Counted from the stretch's first letter, positions 34,694 to 44,025 are shown. The stretch is 64,000 bases of DNA from DASSUW01 sp963792385 (GCA_963792385.1 CAWBVZ010000007.1:1-64000); one strand, 5' to 3'. Notes: generated by a model from the sequence alone, not told the origin. Numbers and translations are program-made.

Positions 34694-35749
34694 GTGACGA
34701 TCGACGTCCACGACGCGATCGCGCCGCTGGCCGAGGAGTGGGACGGCCTGGCCGAGCGGATCGGGGCGCCGCCGTTCGCGCGGCCCGGCTGGTTCAGCGC
34801 CTGGTGGTCTGCGTTCGGAGCGGGCGACCTCGTCGTAGTGACGACGACGCGCGGCGGGCAGCTGAGGGGCGTGCTCCCACTGCGCCGGCGCGCCGGCACC
34901 CTGGCGTCGCCGACGAACGCGCACACGCCCGTCTTCGGTCTCTTGGCCGAGGACTCCGCAGCGGCCGCCGATCTGGTCGCGTGGCTGTTCGCCCACCGGC
35001 CCAGGCGAGTGCAGTTCGATTACGTCGATGCCGACGATCGCGGGCTGCTCGAGCTGCGCCGAGCCGCCGCGAGCGCAGGCCACCGCGTGCTTCGCACGAC
35101 CGTCCAGCGATCGCCCTACGCCATGCTCGTCCCGGGCGAGGACGTCGACCGCCGACTGAGCGGCAAGGCCGCCCGGAACCTGCGTCGTAACCTCCGGCGG
35201 TTGGAGGAGCTGGGTCGCGTGGACGTGCAGGTCGAGGTTGCGCCCGAACGCCTCGACGAGGTGTTGGAGCAGGGCTTCTGCGTCGAGCCGTCGGGATGGA
35301 AGGCCGATCGCGGCACCGCGATCAGCTCGAGCCCCGCGACGCGGCGGTTTTACGCCGGCGTCGCGCACTGGGCGATGGATGCGGGCCTTCTGCGGCTCGG
35401 GTTCCTGCGGCTCGACGGGCGCGCGATCGCGTTCGCGTTCGCGTTGCAGGACGCCACGGCGTTCTACCTCCTCAAGGGCGGCTACGACCGCGGGCATCGC
35501 CGGTACGCGCCGGGCAAGCTCCTGTTCCGAAGCCTCATGGCCGAGGCTGTCGCGTCCGGCGCGCAGCGCTTTGAATTCCTCGGAGCCGCCGAGCCGTGGA
35601 AGCTCGAGTGGACCGGCGAGTGCCACGAGCGTGTCCTCGTCAGGTCGTACGCGCCCACCGTCCTCGGCACCGCCGACCGCGCTGCGCAGACCGCGTATCT
35701 GCGTTACGGCAGGCCGCTCGCCAAGCGTGCGCTCGCCCGGGTCCGATGA
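34694..35749 (+). CDS. FemAB/CelD-like GNAT acyltransferase, copy 1
   Basis: A 351-residue protein of the BioF2-like/CelD acyltransferase group (double GNAT fold). Marks are PPFARPGWFSAWWSAFG near the start, the basic RNLRRNLRRLEE segment, RFYAGVAHWAMDAGLLRLGFLRLDGRAIAFAFAL, and GYDRGHRRYAPGKLLFRSLMAEAV with FEFLGAAEPWKLEW. These enzymes acylate amino groups of sugars or amino acids in capsule/cellulose loci. It leads a run of four genes joined by ATGA/GTGA overlaps, so it is translated with the DegT-like enzyme and may acylate the amine that enzyme makes (inference). Confidence 0.83.
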   Translation: MTIDVHDAIAPLAEEWDGLAERIGAPPFARPGWFSAWWSAFGAGDLVVVTTTRGGQLRGVLPLRRRAGTLASPTNAHTPVFGLLAEDSAAAADLVAWLFAHRPRRVQFDYVDADDRGLLELRRAAASAGHRVLRTTVQRSPYAMLVPGEDVDRRLSGKAARNLRRNLRRLEELGRVDVQVEVAPERLDEVLEQGFCVEPSGWKADRGTAISSSPATRRFYAGVAHWAMDAGLLRLGFLRLDGRAIAFAFALQDATAFYLLKGGYDRGHRRYAPGKLLFRSLMAEAVASGAQRFEFLGAAEPWKLEWTGECHERVLVRSYAPTVLGTADRAAQTAYLRYGRPLAKRALARVR

Positions 35750-36828
35750 GCGAGACCATCCTGATGTCGCTGCCGCCGCTGAATCCGCGCGTGTGGATGC
35801 AGCGCCGCCGCGGCAACCTGCCGTTCCCCCTCGGCGAGGACGGCTGCCGGCTGTTCTCCCGCGCGCGCCACGGTCTGCTGCACGGGCTCCGCGCGCTCGC
35901 CGTCGGTCCCGGCGACGAGATCCTCGCGCCGGCGTATCACCATGGATCGGAGATCGAGGCACTCGAGCGGGCCGGTGCTCACTGCGTGTTCTACGACTGC
36001 GGGGAGGCGCTCGCGCCCGATCCCGCCGAGCTGGAGCGCCTCGTCGGAGAGCGCACGCGCGCGCTTCACCTGACCCACTACCTCGGCTTCCCGCAGGACG
36101 CGGCGCGCTGGCGGCGCTGGTGCGACGCGCGCGGTCTGGTGCTGATCGAGGACGCGGCCCAGGCCTGGCTGGCGCGGGTGGCGGACCGTCCGGCCGGCGC
36201 TCACGGGCACCTCGCGATCTTCTCGCTCTACAAGACGTTCGGGCTCCCGGATGGCGGCGCATTGGTGTGCGGTGCGAGCGCGCCGGCGCCCGCCTCGCGC
36301 GGGGAGACGGCGGCCGTGCGTCTCGGGCTCGAGCACGCCGCCTGGGTGGCCGGCCGGTCGCCCGCCGCCGGCGCGCTGGTGTCGCGTCTTCGCCCCGCGC
36401 GGCCGTACGACGCGGCGGCCGACTTCGCGCTCGGAGACCCGCGGCCACCATCGCGCGCCACGTTGCTCGCGCTCGGCCGTGTCGCCGATCCCGCGGTCGC
36501 CGAACGGCGCCGAGACAACTACGAGTTCCTGCTGAGCCGGCTCGGCGACCTCGTCACGCCGCCGTTCGGTGCGCTTCCGGAGGGCGCATGTCCGCTGGTT
36601 CTCCCCGTGTCGGCGGCGGACAAGCCGGCGCTGCTGCGCCGCCTGCGCGCGGCCGGCATCCGCGCCCTCGATTTGTGGTCCGTGCCGCACCCGTCGCTCG
36701 AGCAGCATCGCTTCGTGCGGGCGGCCGCCCTCCGCCGGACGCTGGTCGGGCTGCCGGTGCACCAAGAGCTGCGACAGCGCGACCTCGACCGGATCGCGGA
36801 CGCGGTCCGGGGCCTCTGGACACGATGA
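35746..36828 (+). CDS. DegT/DnrJ/EryC1-type PLP-dependent aminotransferase
   Basis: A 360-residue fold-type I PLP enzyme. The PLP Schiff-base lysine is Lys163 (FSLYKTFGLPDGG) and the ring-binding Asp is Asp136 (LIEDAAQAW). YHHGSEIEALERAG matches the entry helix of sugar aminotransferases. The family converts keto-sugars to amino-sugars. The protein is shorter than typical (about 370-400) and its GLPDGG replaces the usual SGEGG-type loop, so a divergent activity is possible. The start overlaps the previous stop as ATGA (35746-35749). Confidence 0.82.
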   Translation: MSETILMSLPPLNPRVWMQRRRGNLPFPLGEDGCRLFSRARHGLLHGLRALAVGPGDEILAPAYHHGSEIEALERAGAHCVFYDCGEALAPDPAELERLVGERTRALHLTHYLGFPQDAARWRRWCDARGLVLIEDAAQAWLARVADRPAGAHGHLAIFSLYKTFGLPDGGALVCGASAPAPASRGETAAVRLGLEHAAWVAGRSPAAGALVSRLRPARPYDAAADFALGDPRPPSRATLLALGRVADPAVAERRRDNYEFLLSRLGDLVTPPFGALPEGACPLVLPVSAADKPALLRRLRAAGIRALDLWSVPHPSLEQHRFVRAAALRRTLVGLPVHQELRQRDLDRIADAVRGLWTR

Positions 36829-38411
36829 TCGCCCGTCGCAAGCAGCGGCCGGCGTGGGTCGTCGCGGCGCTGGCACTGTGCGTCGCGGGGCTCATCCTGT
36901 CCGCGTTCGCCACCCAGCGCGGGAGTTCCCCCAGCGCCGGTGCCGCGCGCAGCCGGATCGGCGCCGCGGTCGCGATCGAGCACAGTCGGCCGGCGACCAC
37001 CGTCGCCTACGCGGGACCGCGCCGCCTCGAGGGCATCCAGACGCTGCGCGCGCGGGTCGAACCCGCGGGCGCCCGGATCGTCGCCGTCACCTTCCTGCTC
37101 GACGGCGAGCCGCTCGGGACCGACACGACGGTGCCGTACGCGCTCGACGTCGACGCGTCGCTGCTGCCTCCCGGGCGGCATCGGCTCCGGGTCACGGCCG
37201 TCGACCGGCTCGGCGGCCGCACGTCCGGGCGCGCGGTGCGGGTGCGGACCCTTGGCTCGGCCGCCGGTGTCCTCACGGCCTCGCCCGCCACCGGGATCGG
37301 CCGCGTGCTGCCGGCGCTGGCACGCGGACACGTCACTGTGCGGCTCGCACCGGGCCGCTACGCCGTGTCGCACCTCGAGCTGGGCAGCGGGTCGCGGCTG
37401 GTCGGCTCGGGCCCGCGCACGACCCTCGTCGCCGACGCCGCGGGCTGGTCCCTGATGACGGTGCGCGGGCGCGGTGTCCGGGTCGCGGACCTGACGATCG
37501 ACGGGGCCCGGCGCGTCGAGCGCGCGGTCGGCGTGGCCGGTGGCTCGCACGACGTCCGCCTGCAGCGCCTGCGGATCGACCACGTCCTGGAGACCGGCGT
37601 CGAGGTATGGGGTGCGCACTCTGGCGTGTCAGTCCAGGATTCGACGATCGTGGGCGCGGGCGCGCGCGGCGCCGGGGTGTTCGAGCTCGGCTCGGACGAG
37701 TCGCGCGATATGAGCGTGATCCGCACCCGCATCCGCGGGTTCCGGAGCCACGGCATCAACTTCGCCCAGCGCGCCTATGACCGTCCGTCGGCCGCCGGGC
37801 GCGCGCTCGCGCTCGACAACGACATCAGCGACATCGACGATCCCTCCGCCGCCGACGGCACTCATGAGGGCGGGATCTGGTCCGGCGGTGTCGCTGCGGC
37901 GATCATCGCGAACCGCATCCGCGATACCGGCTGGGACGGCATCCAGACCGTCGGATCGTCACGGGGTGTCACGGTCGTCGACAACGACATCGCGCGGACG
38001 CAGACCGGCATCTACCTCGAGCACGAGACGAGCGACTCGCTGTTCGCGCGGAACGTGATCGCCGATGTCGCGACCGGCATCAACGTCGAGTGGCGCTACG
38101 ACGGCGCCGGCTCCAGCGGCAACACGTTCGAGCGGAACACGATCCTGCGGCCGGCCGACGCGGGCGTCTTCGTCGACGTGGAGGGCGACCGCAACCGCAT
38201 CGTGGCGAACCTCGTCGCGGGCGGCAGCGGTCCCGCCGTCGTGCTGCAGGGGGCCTCCGGCAACCTGGTGGCGGACAACCGCGCGTGCATGCGTGGCGGC
38301 GAGCCGGTCGTGGTCCAGCAGAGCGCGCATCACGACAACGGCCGCGCGGCCAACTCGCTGCGCAACCAGATCTCGCGCAACGAGAGTGCGGCGACGTGTC
38401 CGGGCCGGTGA
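36825..38411 (+). CDS. exported parallel beta-helix protein
   Basis: A 528-residue protein with an N-terminal membrane anchor/signal (WVVAALALCVAGLILSAFA), an Ig-like unit (about 65-145: VTFLLDGEPLGTDTTVPYALDVD), and a right-handed parallel beta-helix (about 170-515) with repeated NxI/NxV turns such as ALDNDISDIDD, IIANRIRDTGWDGIQT, VVDNDIARTQTGIYLE and FARNVIADVATGINVE. The fold is used by polysaccharide lyases, hydrolases and epimerases of alginate type. Location inside the exopolysaccharide locus suggests action on the polymer outside the membrane. It is coupled to both neighbours by 4-nt overlaps. Confidence 0.85.
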   Translation: MIARRKQRPAWVVAALALCVAGLILSAFATQRGSSPSAGAARSRIGAAVAIEHSRPATTVAYAGPRRLEGIQTLRARVEPAGARIVAVTFLLDGEPLGTDTTVPYALDVDASLLPPGRHRLRVTAVDRLGGRTSGRAVRVRTLGSAAGVLTASPATGIGRVLPALARGHVTVRLAPGRYAVSHLELGSGSRLVGSGPRTTLVADAAGWSLMTVRGRGVRVADLTIDGARRVERAVGVAGGSHDVRLQRLRIDHVLETGVEVWGAHSGVSVQDSTIVGAGARGAGVFELGSDESRDMSVIRTRIRGFRSHGINFAQRAYDRPSAAGRALALDNDISDIDDPSAADGTHEGGIWSGGVAAAIIANRIRDTGWDGIQTVGSSRGVTVVDNDIARTQTGIYLEHETSDSLFARNVIADVATGINVEWRYDGAGSSGNTFERNTILRPADAGVFVDVEGDRNRIVANLVAGGSGPAVVLQGASGNLVADNRACMRGGEPVVVQQSAHHDNGRAANSLRNQISRNESAATCPGR

Positions 38412-39727
38412 GCCGCGCCGATCCCGGCAGCGTGGCCGGCAACTCGCTGAGGATGCTCGGCGCACAGGTCGGCGGGAACGCCGGTTACTTCGTCTCCGTC
38501 CTCCTGCTCGCGCGCGGCCTACGCCCTCCGGACCGCGGCGCCGTCGCGTTCGTGACCGTGAGCGCGCTGGTGATCTCGAGCCTCGCCAGCTTCGGCATGG
38601 CCGAGGCGACGCGGGTCTTCGCCGCCCAGCGGCCCGAGGCGCGACCGCGGCTCCTCTCGAACGTGGTGCTGGCGAGCGTCGCCGGAGCGCTCGCCGGAGG
38701 CGGGCTCGCGTGCGCCGCGCTCGTCGCGCTGTCGGACGCGCGACCGGCGGGCGTCGGCTCGGTCGAGCTGGCGGCGATCGCCGCGGGCGCCGTCGTCGGT
38801 GCGATCGGTCTGGCCGGTGCCGCGTTCCTGCACGGGTGCAGCCGCTTCACGGCGTACTCGCGGCTGCTGGCGGCGGGGCCGTGGCTGTACGCGCTGCTCG
38901 TGGCCGTGATCTGGGCGGGGTGGGGGCTGACCGTGGGCCGTGCCGCGCTCGCATGGGTGATCGCCCAGGCGGTCCCCGCGCTGCTGTTCTGCCGCGCTGC
39001 TTCGCGCGGCGTCGGGTTCGGGCGGCCGGATCTCCGCTTGATGGCCGAGACGGCCCGTTACGGCGTGCGTGCCTGGCTCGGCGGCCTCGCCCACCTGCTC
39101 AACGCGCGCGTCGACCAAGTGCTGCTCGGTCTGATCGCGTCGCAGGCGGCGCTCGGCACCTACGCCGTGGCGGTGAACGCCTCCGAGGTCCTGTTCTACC
39201 TGCCGTCGGCGGTGGCGGCCGCGCTGCTCCCGGCGGTGGCGAGAAGCGGCGGCGCCGCCGGGGTGGAGCGCACGCTGCGCGTGTTCCGCGTCGTGATGAT
39301 CGTCACCCTGCCCGCCGTGATCGCGGCGGCGGCGATCGGCCCCGTGCTGCTGCCGGTCGTGTTCGGCGCCGCCTACCGCGGCTCGGTCGAGCCGTTCCTG
39401 TGGCTGCTCCCGAGTGCGATCGGCTTTGTCGCCAGCGCGGTGTTCTCGAACGCGCTCCTGGCCTCGGGGGCGCCCGCGCTGTCGTCGCTGGGGCCGGTCG
39501 TGTCGCTCACGGTCGGTGTGACGCTCGACCTGCTGCTGATCCCGCGGCTCGGCGCCACCGGTGCCGCGATCGCGGCCAGCGCCGCGCTCCTGTGCGGCGG
39601 AGCGGCAGCGGCCGTGGCCTACGGCGCGCGCGCCGGGTTGCGGCCGGGCGCGCTCCTTCCGCGGCGGGCCGACGTGGCGCTGGTGGCGAGCCGCGCCACG
39701 CGCCGGGCCGGCGCCAGGCCCTCGTAG
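38408..39727 (+). CDS. polysaccharide flippase (Wzx/MVF-type)
   Basis: A 439-residue membrane protein with about twelve hydrophobic helices. The first helix region (NSLRMLGAQVGGNAGYFVSVLLLARGL) and RVDQVLLGLIASQAALGTYAVAVNASEVLFYLPSAVAAALLP match the Wzx-type lipid-linked oligosaccharide flippases (MOP superfamily). It would move the undecaprenyl-linked repeat unit to the outer face. The GTG start overlaps the beta-helix stop (GTGA, 38408-38411). The C-terminal 36 codons overlap the convergent acyltransferase gene. Confidence 0.88.
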   Translation: MSRADPGSVAGNSLRMLGAQVGGNAGYFVSVLLLARGLRPPDRGAVAFVTVSALVISSLASFGMAEATRVFAAQRPEARPRLLSNVVLASVAGALAGGGLACAALVALSDARPAGVGSVELAAIAAGAVVGAIGLAGAAFLHGCSRFTAYSRLLAAGPWLYALLVAVIWAGWGLTVGRAALAWVIAQAVPALLFCRAASRGVGFGRPDLRLMAETARYGVRAWLGGLAHLLNARVDQVLLGLIASQAALGTYAVAVNASEVLFYLPSAVAAALLPAVARSGGAAGVERTLRVFRVVMIVTLPAVIAAAAIGPVLLPVVFGAAYRGSVEPFLWLLPSAIGFVASAVFSNALLASGAPALSSLGPVVSLTVGVTLDLLLIPRLGATGAAIAASAALLCGGAAAAVAYGARAGLRPGALLPRRADVALVASRATRRAGARPS

Positions 39728-40809
39728 TAGAGCCGGCGCGCGGGCGTCTGCTTCAGCCGCCGGCGCGCGTCGATGGCGCCCGCGCGTGCCGCCACCGCGG
39801 CCCGGCCGCGCCGGGTGGTGGCCAGGCCGAGTCCCTGGTGCAGCGGCTCGAGCCGGTCGGCGAGCTCGAGCTTGTAGCGCTCGGCCCCTCCGAGGAACTC
39901 CACTCGCCGGGCGCCCTCCGCAGCGGCGGCCTCGATCGACTCGAGCGTGGCGATCTGGCCCGGCGACCAGCGCGCGAGCACCGGGTCGAACGCCAGCTCG
40001 TGGAAGTACATGCATCCATCGAGGAGGAAGAAGTAGTTGCAGGCGACGGCGCGGCCGCCGGCGCGCAGCAGGGCGATGCGCGGAACGCCGAGCGGCGCCA
40101 GCGATCGCAACGCGGCCCGGTGGAACCGCCGGCCGGCCGGCGTGGCGAAGCCCGATGCCTCCGGCCGGTCGCGCCAGCGGGCGGCGTGCAGGCGGAACGC
40201 CTCCTCGAGCGCGGGCACGAGCTCGTCGAGGGTGCGGGCCACGTCGAACGTGACCTCGCCGAGGCCTTCCAGCTGCCGCCGCCTGCGGCGGTGCAGGTTG
40301 CGGCGCTTGCCGGATGTCTTGGCGCGGTACACCGCGTCCCAGCCCGCGTCGAGGTCGAGCACGGGCGCCTCGGCGCGCGGGACCAGCCGCAGCCGGTCGT
40401 CTCCCGCGGCGGCGCCGAGCCGGCTCGACTCCGGCAGCCCGAAGACGTCCGCGAGGTCGGCGCCGGAGGCGGCCACCCGCTCGACGAGCCGGCGTGCGGT
40501 CGACGGGTCTGCCCCGTTCGCCACGAGGACGTCCGCGAGCGCGGCGGTGTCCTTGCCGATGAAGCGGGCGACGCGGAGTCCGAGGCGGTGCTCGACAAAC
40601 AGCGGCAGCGCCCCCGTCAGCCGATCGCCCTCGCGCGCGACGTGGACGGTGAGCCGGTCCCGCTTCCCGTACTCGCGCCACCACTCGAGCAGCCAGCCGT
40701 GCAGCAGGAACGGGCTCGGCCGCCGCATCGTCTTCACCAGCGCGTCCCACTCCGGCCGGAGCGCGGCGAACTCCGACGCGTCGTTGATGGTCGTGACGAC
40801 TGGTATCAC
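39619..40809 (-). CDS. FemAB/CelD-like GNAT acyltransferase, copy 2
   Basis: A 396-residue relative of the enzyme at 34694. PSPFLLHGWLLEWWREYG, SGKRRNLHRRRRRQLEGLG, RFHRAALRSLAPLGVPRIALLRAGGRAVACNYFFLL and RWSPGQIATLESIEAAAAEGARRVEFLGGAERYKLEL follow the same order as copy 1. Two such acyltransferases in one locus suggest two different N- or O-acyl decorations. Its last 109 nt overlap the flippase gene in the opposite direction. The upstream GT4 stop overlaps its start (ATGA, 40806-40809). Confidence 0.83.
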   Translation of the reverse strand: MIPVVTTINDASEFAALRPEWDALVKTMRRPSPFLLHGWLLEWWREYGKRDRLTVHVAREGDRLTGALPLFVEHRLGLRVARFIGKDTAALADVLVANGADPSTARRLVERVAASGADLADVFGLPESSRLGAAAGDDRLRLVPRAEAPVLDLDAGWDAVYRAKTSGKRRNLHRRRRRQLEGLGEVTFDVARTLDELVPALEEAFRLHAARWRDRPEASGFATPAGRRFHRAALRSLAPLGVPRIALLRAGGRAVACNYFFLLDGCMYFHELAFDPVLARWSPGQIATLESIEAAAAEGARRVEFLGGAERYKLELADRLEPLHQGLGLATTRRGRAAVAARAGAIDARRRLKQTPARRLYYEGLAPARRVARLATSATSARRGRSAPGRNPARAP

Positions 40810-41897
40810 GGCGCGAGCCGCCGGTAGACGTCCGCGAGCCGGTCCATCTCGGCCCGCCGGTCGCGGTGCGTCTCGGCCAGCCGGCGGCCGTGGCGGCGCA
40901 GTCCGGCCGCGAGTTCTGCGTCCCCGAGCACACGGCTGACGGCGCCGGCCACCGCGGCGGCATCGACCGGGACGACGACCGCGTCCTGCTCCGGCGTGAT
41001 GAGCTCACGAACCCAGCGGAGGTCTGATATCACCACCGGGCAGCCGCACGCCATGGCCTCCCAGACGGACCGCGGCGAGCTGTCCGACGACGGGATCGAC
41101 ACGCACACGTCGGCTGCCTGGTAGTACCACGCCATCCGCTCGTAGGGCACGTGGCCGACGAGATGGACGCGGTGTGCCGCGGCGAGCGACTCCAGCCGTG
41201 GCGGCTCGGTGCCCATGTGCTTCAGCACCAATTGCGCGTCGGGTCGCGCCTCGGCGACCACGGCGAACGCGGCGAGAATCGTGTCGGGGTTGTAGACCGG
41301 CGTCAGCGAGCGCGGGCTCAGGATCACCGGGCCGGGCTCGAGACCGAGCCGCTTGCGAAGCGCGGGGCGGGCGCCGTTGACCGGTGCGAACGCGTCGAGG
41401 TCGACGCCCCAGTTGACCAGCACGGTCGCCTCGTGGTGGGCCCCGAGCTGGACCAGGCGGTCGAGTAGGGCCTGCGAGTCCGCCATCGCGATGCGCGACC
41501 GGCGCACGGCGATGCGGCACGCGAACGTCCTCAGCCGACCGGCGCGGAACACGTCCGATCCCCAGGCCATCGCGACCAGGGGCGTCGCGCCGGCCAGCGC
41601 CGCGAAGGCCGCATAGCCGCACATCCAGTGGGCGTGGACGACGTCGGGACGCAGCTCGCGGCCCAGCCGCCGGATCCAGCGAACGTGCGCGGCGACGCCG
41701 GCCGCTGTTCGGCGCGGCGCCCGTGGGGCGGCCAGCACGCGGATGCCCGCGCCGTCAAGCACCGACGGCGGCAACGCGGGCTCGGCGTTCCCGGCTGCGA
41801 TGACCTCGAGGCCGCGCTCCTGCATCGCCAGCGCGAGGTGCTCCACGTGCGGGTGGTTCACCGGACCGAGCATCAAGACACGCGGAGAAACCGTCAT
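40806..41897 (-). CDS. glycosyltransferase family 4
   Basis: A 363-residue GT-B glycosyltransferase. MLGPVNHPHVEHLALAMQERG opens the acceptor domain, and DVVHAHWMCGYAAFAAL and MAWGSDVFRAG are typical of capsule GT4 enzymes. The donor domain holds SPRSLTPVYNPDTILAAFA and VSIPSSDSSPRSVWEAMACGCPVV, with the E-x7-E motif changed to S-containing SDSSPRSVWEAMA (first Glu absent). This is seen in some GT4 members, so activity is not excluded. It is coupled to the nucleotidyltransferase upstream by ATGA (41894-41897). Confidence 0.87.
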   Translation of the reverse strand: MTVSPRVLMLGPVNHPHVEHLALAMQERGLEVIAAGNAEPALPPSVLDGAGIRVLAAPRAPRRTAAGVAAHVRWIRRLGRELRPDVVHAHWMCGYAAFAALAGATPLVAMAWGSDVFRAGRLRTFACRIAVRRSRIAMADSQALLDRLVQLGAHHEATVLVNWGVDLDAFAPVNGARPALRKRLGLEPGPVILSPRSLTPVYNPDTILAAFAVVAEARPDAQLVLKHMGTEPPRLESLAAAHRVHLVGHVPYERMAWYYQAADVCVSIPSSDSSPRSVWEAMACGCPVVISDLRWVRELITPEQDAVVVPVDAAAVAGAVSRVLGDAELAAGLRRHGRRLAETHRDRRAEMDRLADVYRRLAP

Positions 41898-42631
41898 GGC
41901 GTGATCTCGGCCGGCAGCAACCCGCTGAGCACGCGTTCGGCGTCGGCCTGCGCGCGCCGGAAGTCCTCCTCGCGCCCGATGTCGAGCCAGTAGCCGTCGA
42001 ACGGGTACGAGCCGACGGCCGCTCCCCTCGAAAGCAATGCGAGCACGAGGTCTGGAAGGTCGAGGTACTCGCCGGGAGTGAGGTAGCCGATCGCAGCCGG
42101 TTCGAAGACGTAGATGCCCATGCTCACCGTGTAGCCCAACTCGGGCTTCTCCTCGAAGTGGACGACGCGCTCCGTGGCGCCGGCCACGCCGTCCGTGTGC
42201 AGCACGCCGTAGTCCACCCGGACCGTGCGTCGATGGGTCGCGATCGTCAGCTCATTGCCCGCCTCCTGGTGAGCGCGCACGAGCGCCCGCAGGTCGAGCG
42301 TGGTGAGCACGTCGCCGTTGAGCATCAGGAACGTCGCGCCGAGATCCGGGATCGAGGCCAGCGGCCCGGCCGTGCCGAGCGCGCGATCCTCGTCGTGGTA
42401 GCGGATCGACACGCCGAACGCCGATCCGTCGCCCGCCACAGCCCGCACCAGGTGGGCCAGCTGGCCGACCGCCAGCGTGATGTCGTCCAGTCCGGCCGCG
42501 CCGAGCTGTCGCAGCAGGATCTCCAGGATCGGGCGCTCGCCGACCGGCATCAGCGGCTTCGGAAGGATCGTCGTGTACGGCGCCAGGCGTGTTCCGCGCC
42601 CACCGGCGAGCACGACCGCGCGCCGCGTCAC
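41894..42631 (-). CDS. sugar-phosphate nucleotidyltransferase (RmlA/GMP type)
   Basis: A 245-residue NTP_transferase enzyme making an NDP-sugar from NTP and sugar-1-phosphate. The signature LAGGRGTRLAPYTTILPKPLMPV is at the N-terminus, with DEDRALGTAGPL, LMLNGDVLTTLDL (metal Asp) and VVHFEEKPELGYTVSMGIYVFEP. It lacks the C-terminal left-handed beta-helix of the long forms, matching the short mannose-1-phosphate/glucose-1-phosphate class. It probably supplies donor sugar for the neighbouring glycosyltransferases. The base and sugar cannot be read from sequence. Confidence 0.9.
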   Translation of the reverse strand: MTRRAVVLAGGRGTRLAPYTTILPKPLMPVGERPILEILLRQLGAAGLDDITLAVGQLAHLVRAVAGDGSAFGVSIRYHDEDRALGTAGPLASIPDLGATFLMLNGDVLTTLDLRALVRAHQEAGNELTIATHRRTVRVDYGVLHTDGVAGATERVVHFEEKPELGYTVSMGIYVFEPAAIGYLTPGEYLDLPDLVLALLSRGAAVGSYPFDGYWLDIGREEDFRRAQADAERVLSGLLPAEITP

Positions 42632-42708
42632 GGCGTTCCTTTCGCGTTTGGCGGGCGTGGCGGTGTCACCACGGCGCGTGTACGGTCGGCCGCGAAAGGG
42701 CGGTTCCC

Positions 42709-44025
42709 TTGAGCACCCTGCCTGTCATCCGCGCCGGTCGCACGAGCTCGCTCGCGGGGCTCGCGGGCGCCGCCGGGCTCGGAGCATTCCTCGGGCTCGT
42801 GCTGGCGAGCCATCCTCCGTCGGGCGCCATGGCGGCGGCCGGCGTCCTCGGCGTCGGGGCCGTGCTCGCGCTCGCCGTGGCGAACCACAAAGCCGCGATC
42901 GCCCTCGGGTTCGTGCTGCTCGGCACGGTGCGGGTCGAGCCGGCTCCTACCGACGTGCTGCTCGCCGTCGTGGCCGCCGTCGCGGTCGCGACCGGCCGGT
43001 TCGACCTGCGAAGGGTTCCGGGGCCGATACTGGCAGTGCTCGTCGTCCTCCTGGCTCTCAACGTGGTGTCGATGGCGGCGGCAGCCGAGCTGGGGGAGGC
43101 GTTGCGGTTCTTCGCAATCACGCTCTACCTCGTCGTCCTTGCGATCTGGCTGACCAGCTACCTGCGAACCCGTGCCCGGATGCGCCTGGTCATCGGGGCC
43201 TACGTCGCCGGGGCGGTCGCGTCCGCCGCGCTCGCCGTGGGCGCCCTCTTCGTCGCCTATCCCGGCCACGAGCTGCTGATCGGCGAGGGCGGGACGCGTG
43301 CCCGTGGTTTGTTCAAGGACCCCAACGTCTTCGGGCCGTTCCTGATCCCCGCGGCACTGATCCTCTTCGAGGAGTCGCTCCGCCCGCGCCGTCTGCTGGG
43401 GCTCCGCCGGCCGGCGAGCGTCGCGCTGCTCGGGATGCTCATGCTGGGCGTGGTATTCGCCTACTCGCGGGCCGGCTGGCTCAACTTCGCCGTGGCCGTC
43501 GGGACGATGCTGCTCGTGATGTCGCTGCGGCCCGACGCCGCGCGTGCCGCAGCGGCGGCGGTGGCGCTGGTCGCGGTCGTCGCCGCGTTCGGCGTGGCGG
43601 CGGTAGTGCTCACCGGATCCACCGGGTTCCTGCAGGAGCGAGCACAGGTGCAGGCGTACGACACCGCTCGCTTCTCCGCGCAGCGAACCGGTGTCCGGCT
43701 CGCGTCCGAGCACGTGCTCGGCGTCGGCCCTGGCCAGTTCGAGCAGGACCAGCCGGTGTCCGCCCACAGCATCTACGTGCGCGTGCTGGCCGAGCAGGGC
43801 GTCCTCGGGCTCGCGGCGCTCGTCGCCCTGCTCGCGGGCACGCTCGTACTCGCCGCCCGCAACGCGCTCGCCGGCCGCGACGCCTACGGCGTCGGCTCGG
43901 CTGCGCTGCTCGGCGCCTGGTGCGGGCTGCTGGCCAACAGCGCGTTCGTCGACACGCTCCACTGGCGACATCTGTGGCTGGTCGCTGCATTGATCTGGGT
44001 GGCGGCCATGCGCAGCCAACGCTGA
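42709..44025 (+). CDS. O-antigen ligase/polymerase-like membrane protein
   Basis: A 438-residue protein with ten or more hydrophobic helices, from the Wzy/WaaL superfamily. The large loop carries GTRARGLFKDPNVFGPFLIPAAL and later GVGPGQFEQDQPVSAHSIYVRVLAEQGVLGL, where the H-x-x-Y region near the end of the loop is the family hallmark. It joins repeat units or attaches a glycan in the periplasm-equivalent space. The TTG at 42709, with GAAAGGG upstream, is chosen over an earlier frame start that is a shadow. It diverges from the nucleotidyltransferase gene. Confidence 0.85.
   Translation: MSTLPVIRAGRTSSLAGLAGAAGLGAFLGLVLASHPPSGAMAAAGVLGVGAVLALAVANHKAAIALGFVLLGTVRVEPAPTDVLLAVVAAVAVATGRFDLRRVPGPILAVLVVLLALNVVSMAAAAELGEALRFFAITLYLVVLAIWLTSYLRTRARMRLVIGAYVAGAVASAALAVGALFVAYPGHELLIGEGGTRARGLFKDPNVFGPFLIPAALILFEESLRPRRLLGLRRPASVALLGMLMLGVVFAYSRAGWLNFAVAVGTMLLVMSLRPDAARAAAAAVALVAVVAAFGVAAVVLTGSTGFLQERAQVQAYDTARFSAQRTGVRLASEHVLGVGPGQFEQDQPVSAHSIYVRVLAEQGVLGLAALVALLAGTLVLAARNALAGRDAYGVGSAALLGAWCGLLANSAFVDTLHWRHLWLVAALIWVAAMRSQR

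Noticed and set aside
35238..38411. Very long plus-strand open frame (over 1000 codons) across four genes
   Set aside because: Its first two thirds are Arg/Ser/Pro-rich shadow of the acyltransferase and DegT-like genes. Only the last part, from 36825, is the real beta-helix protein.
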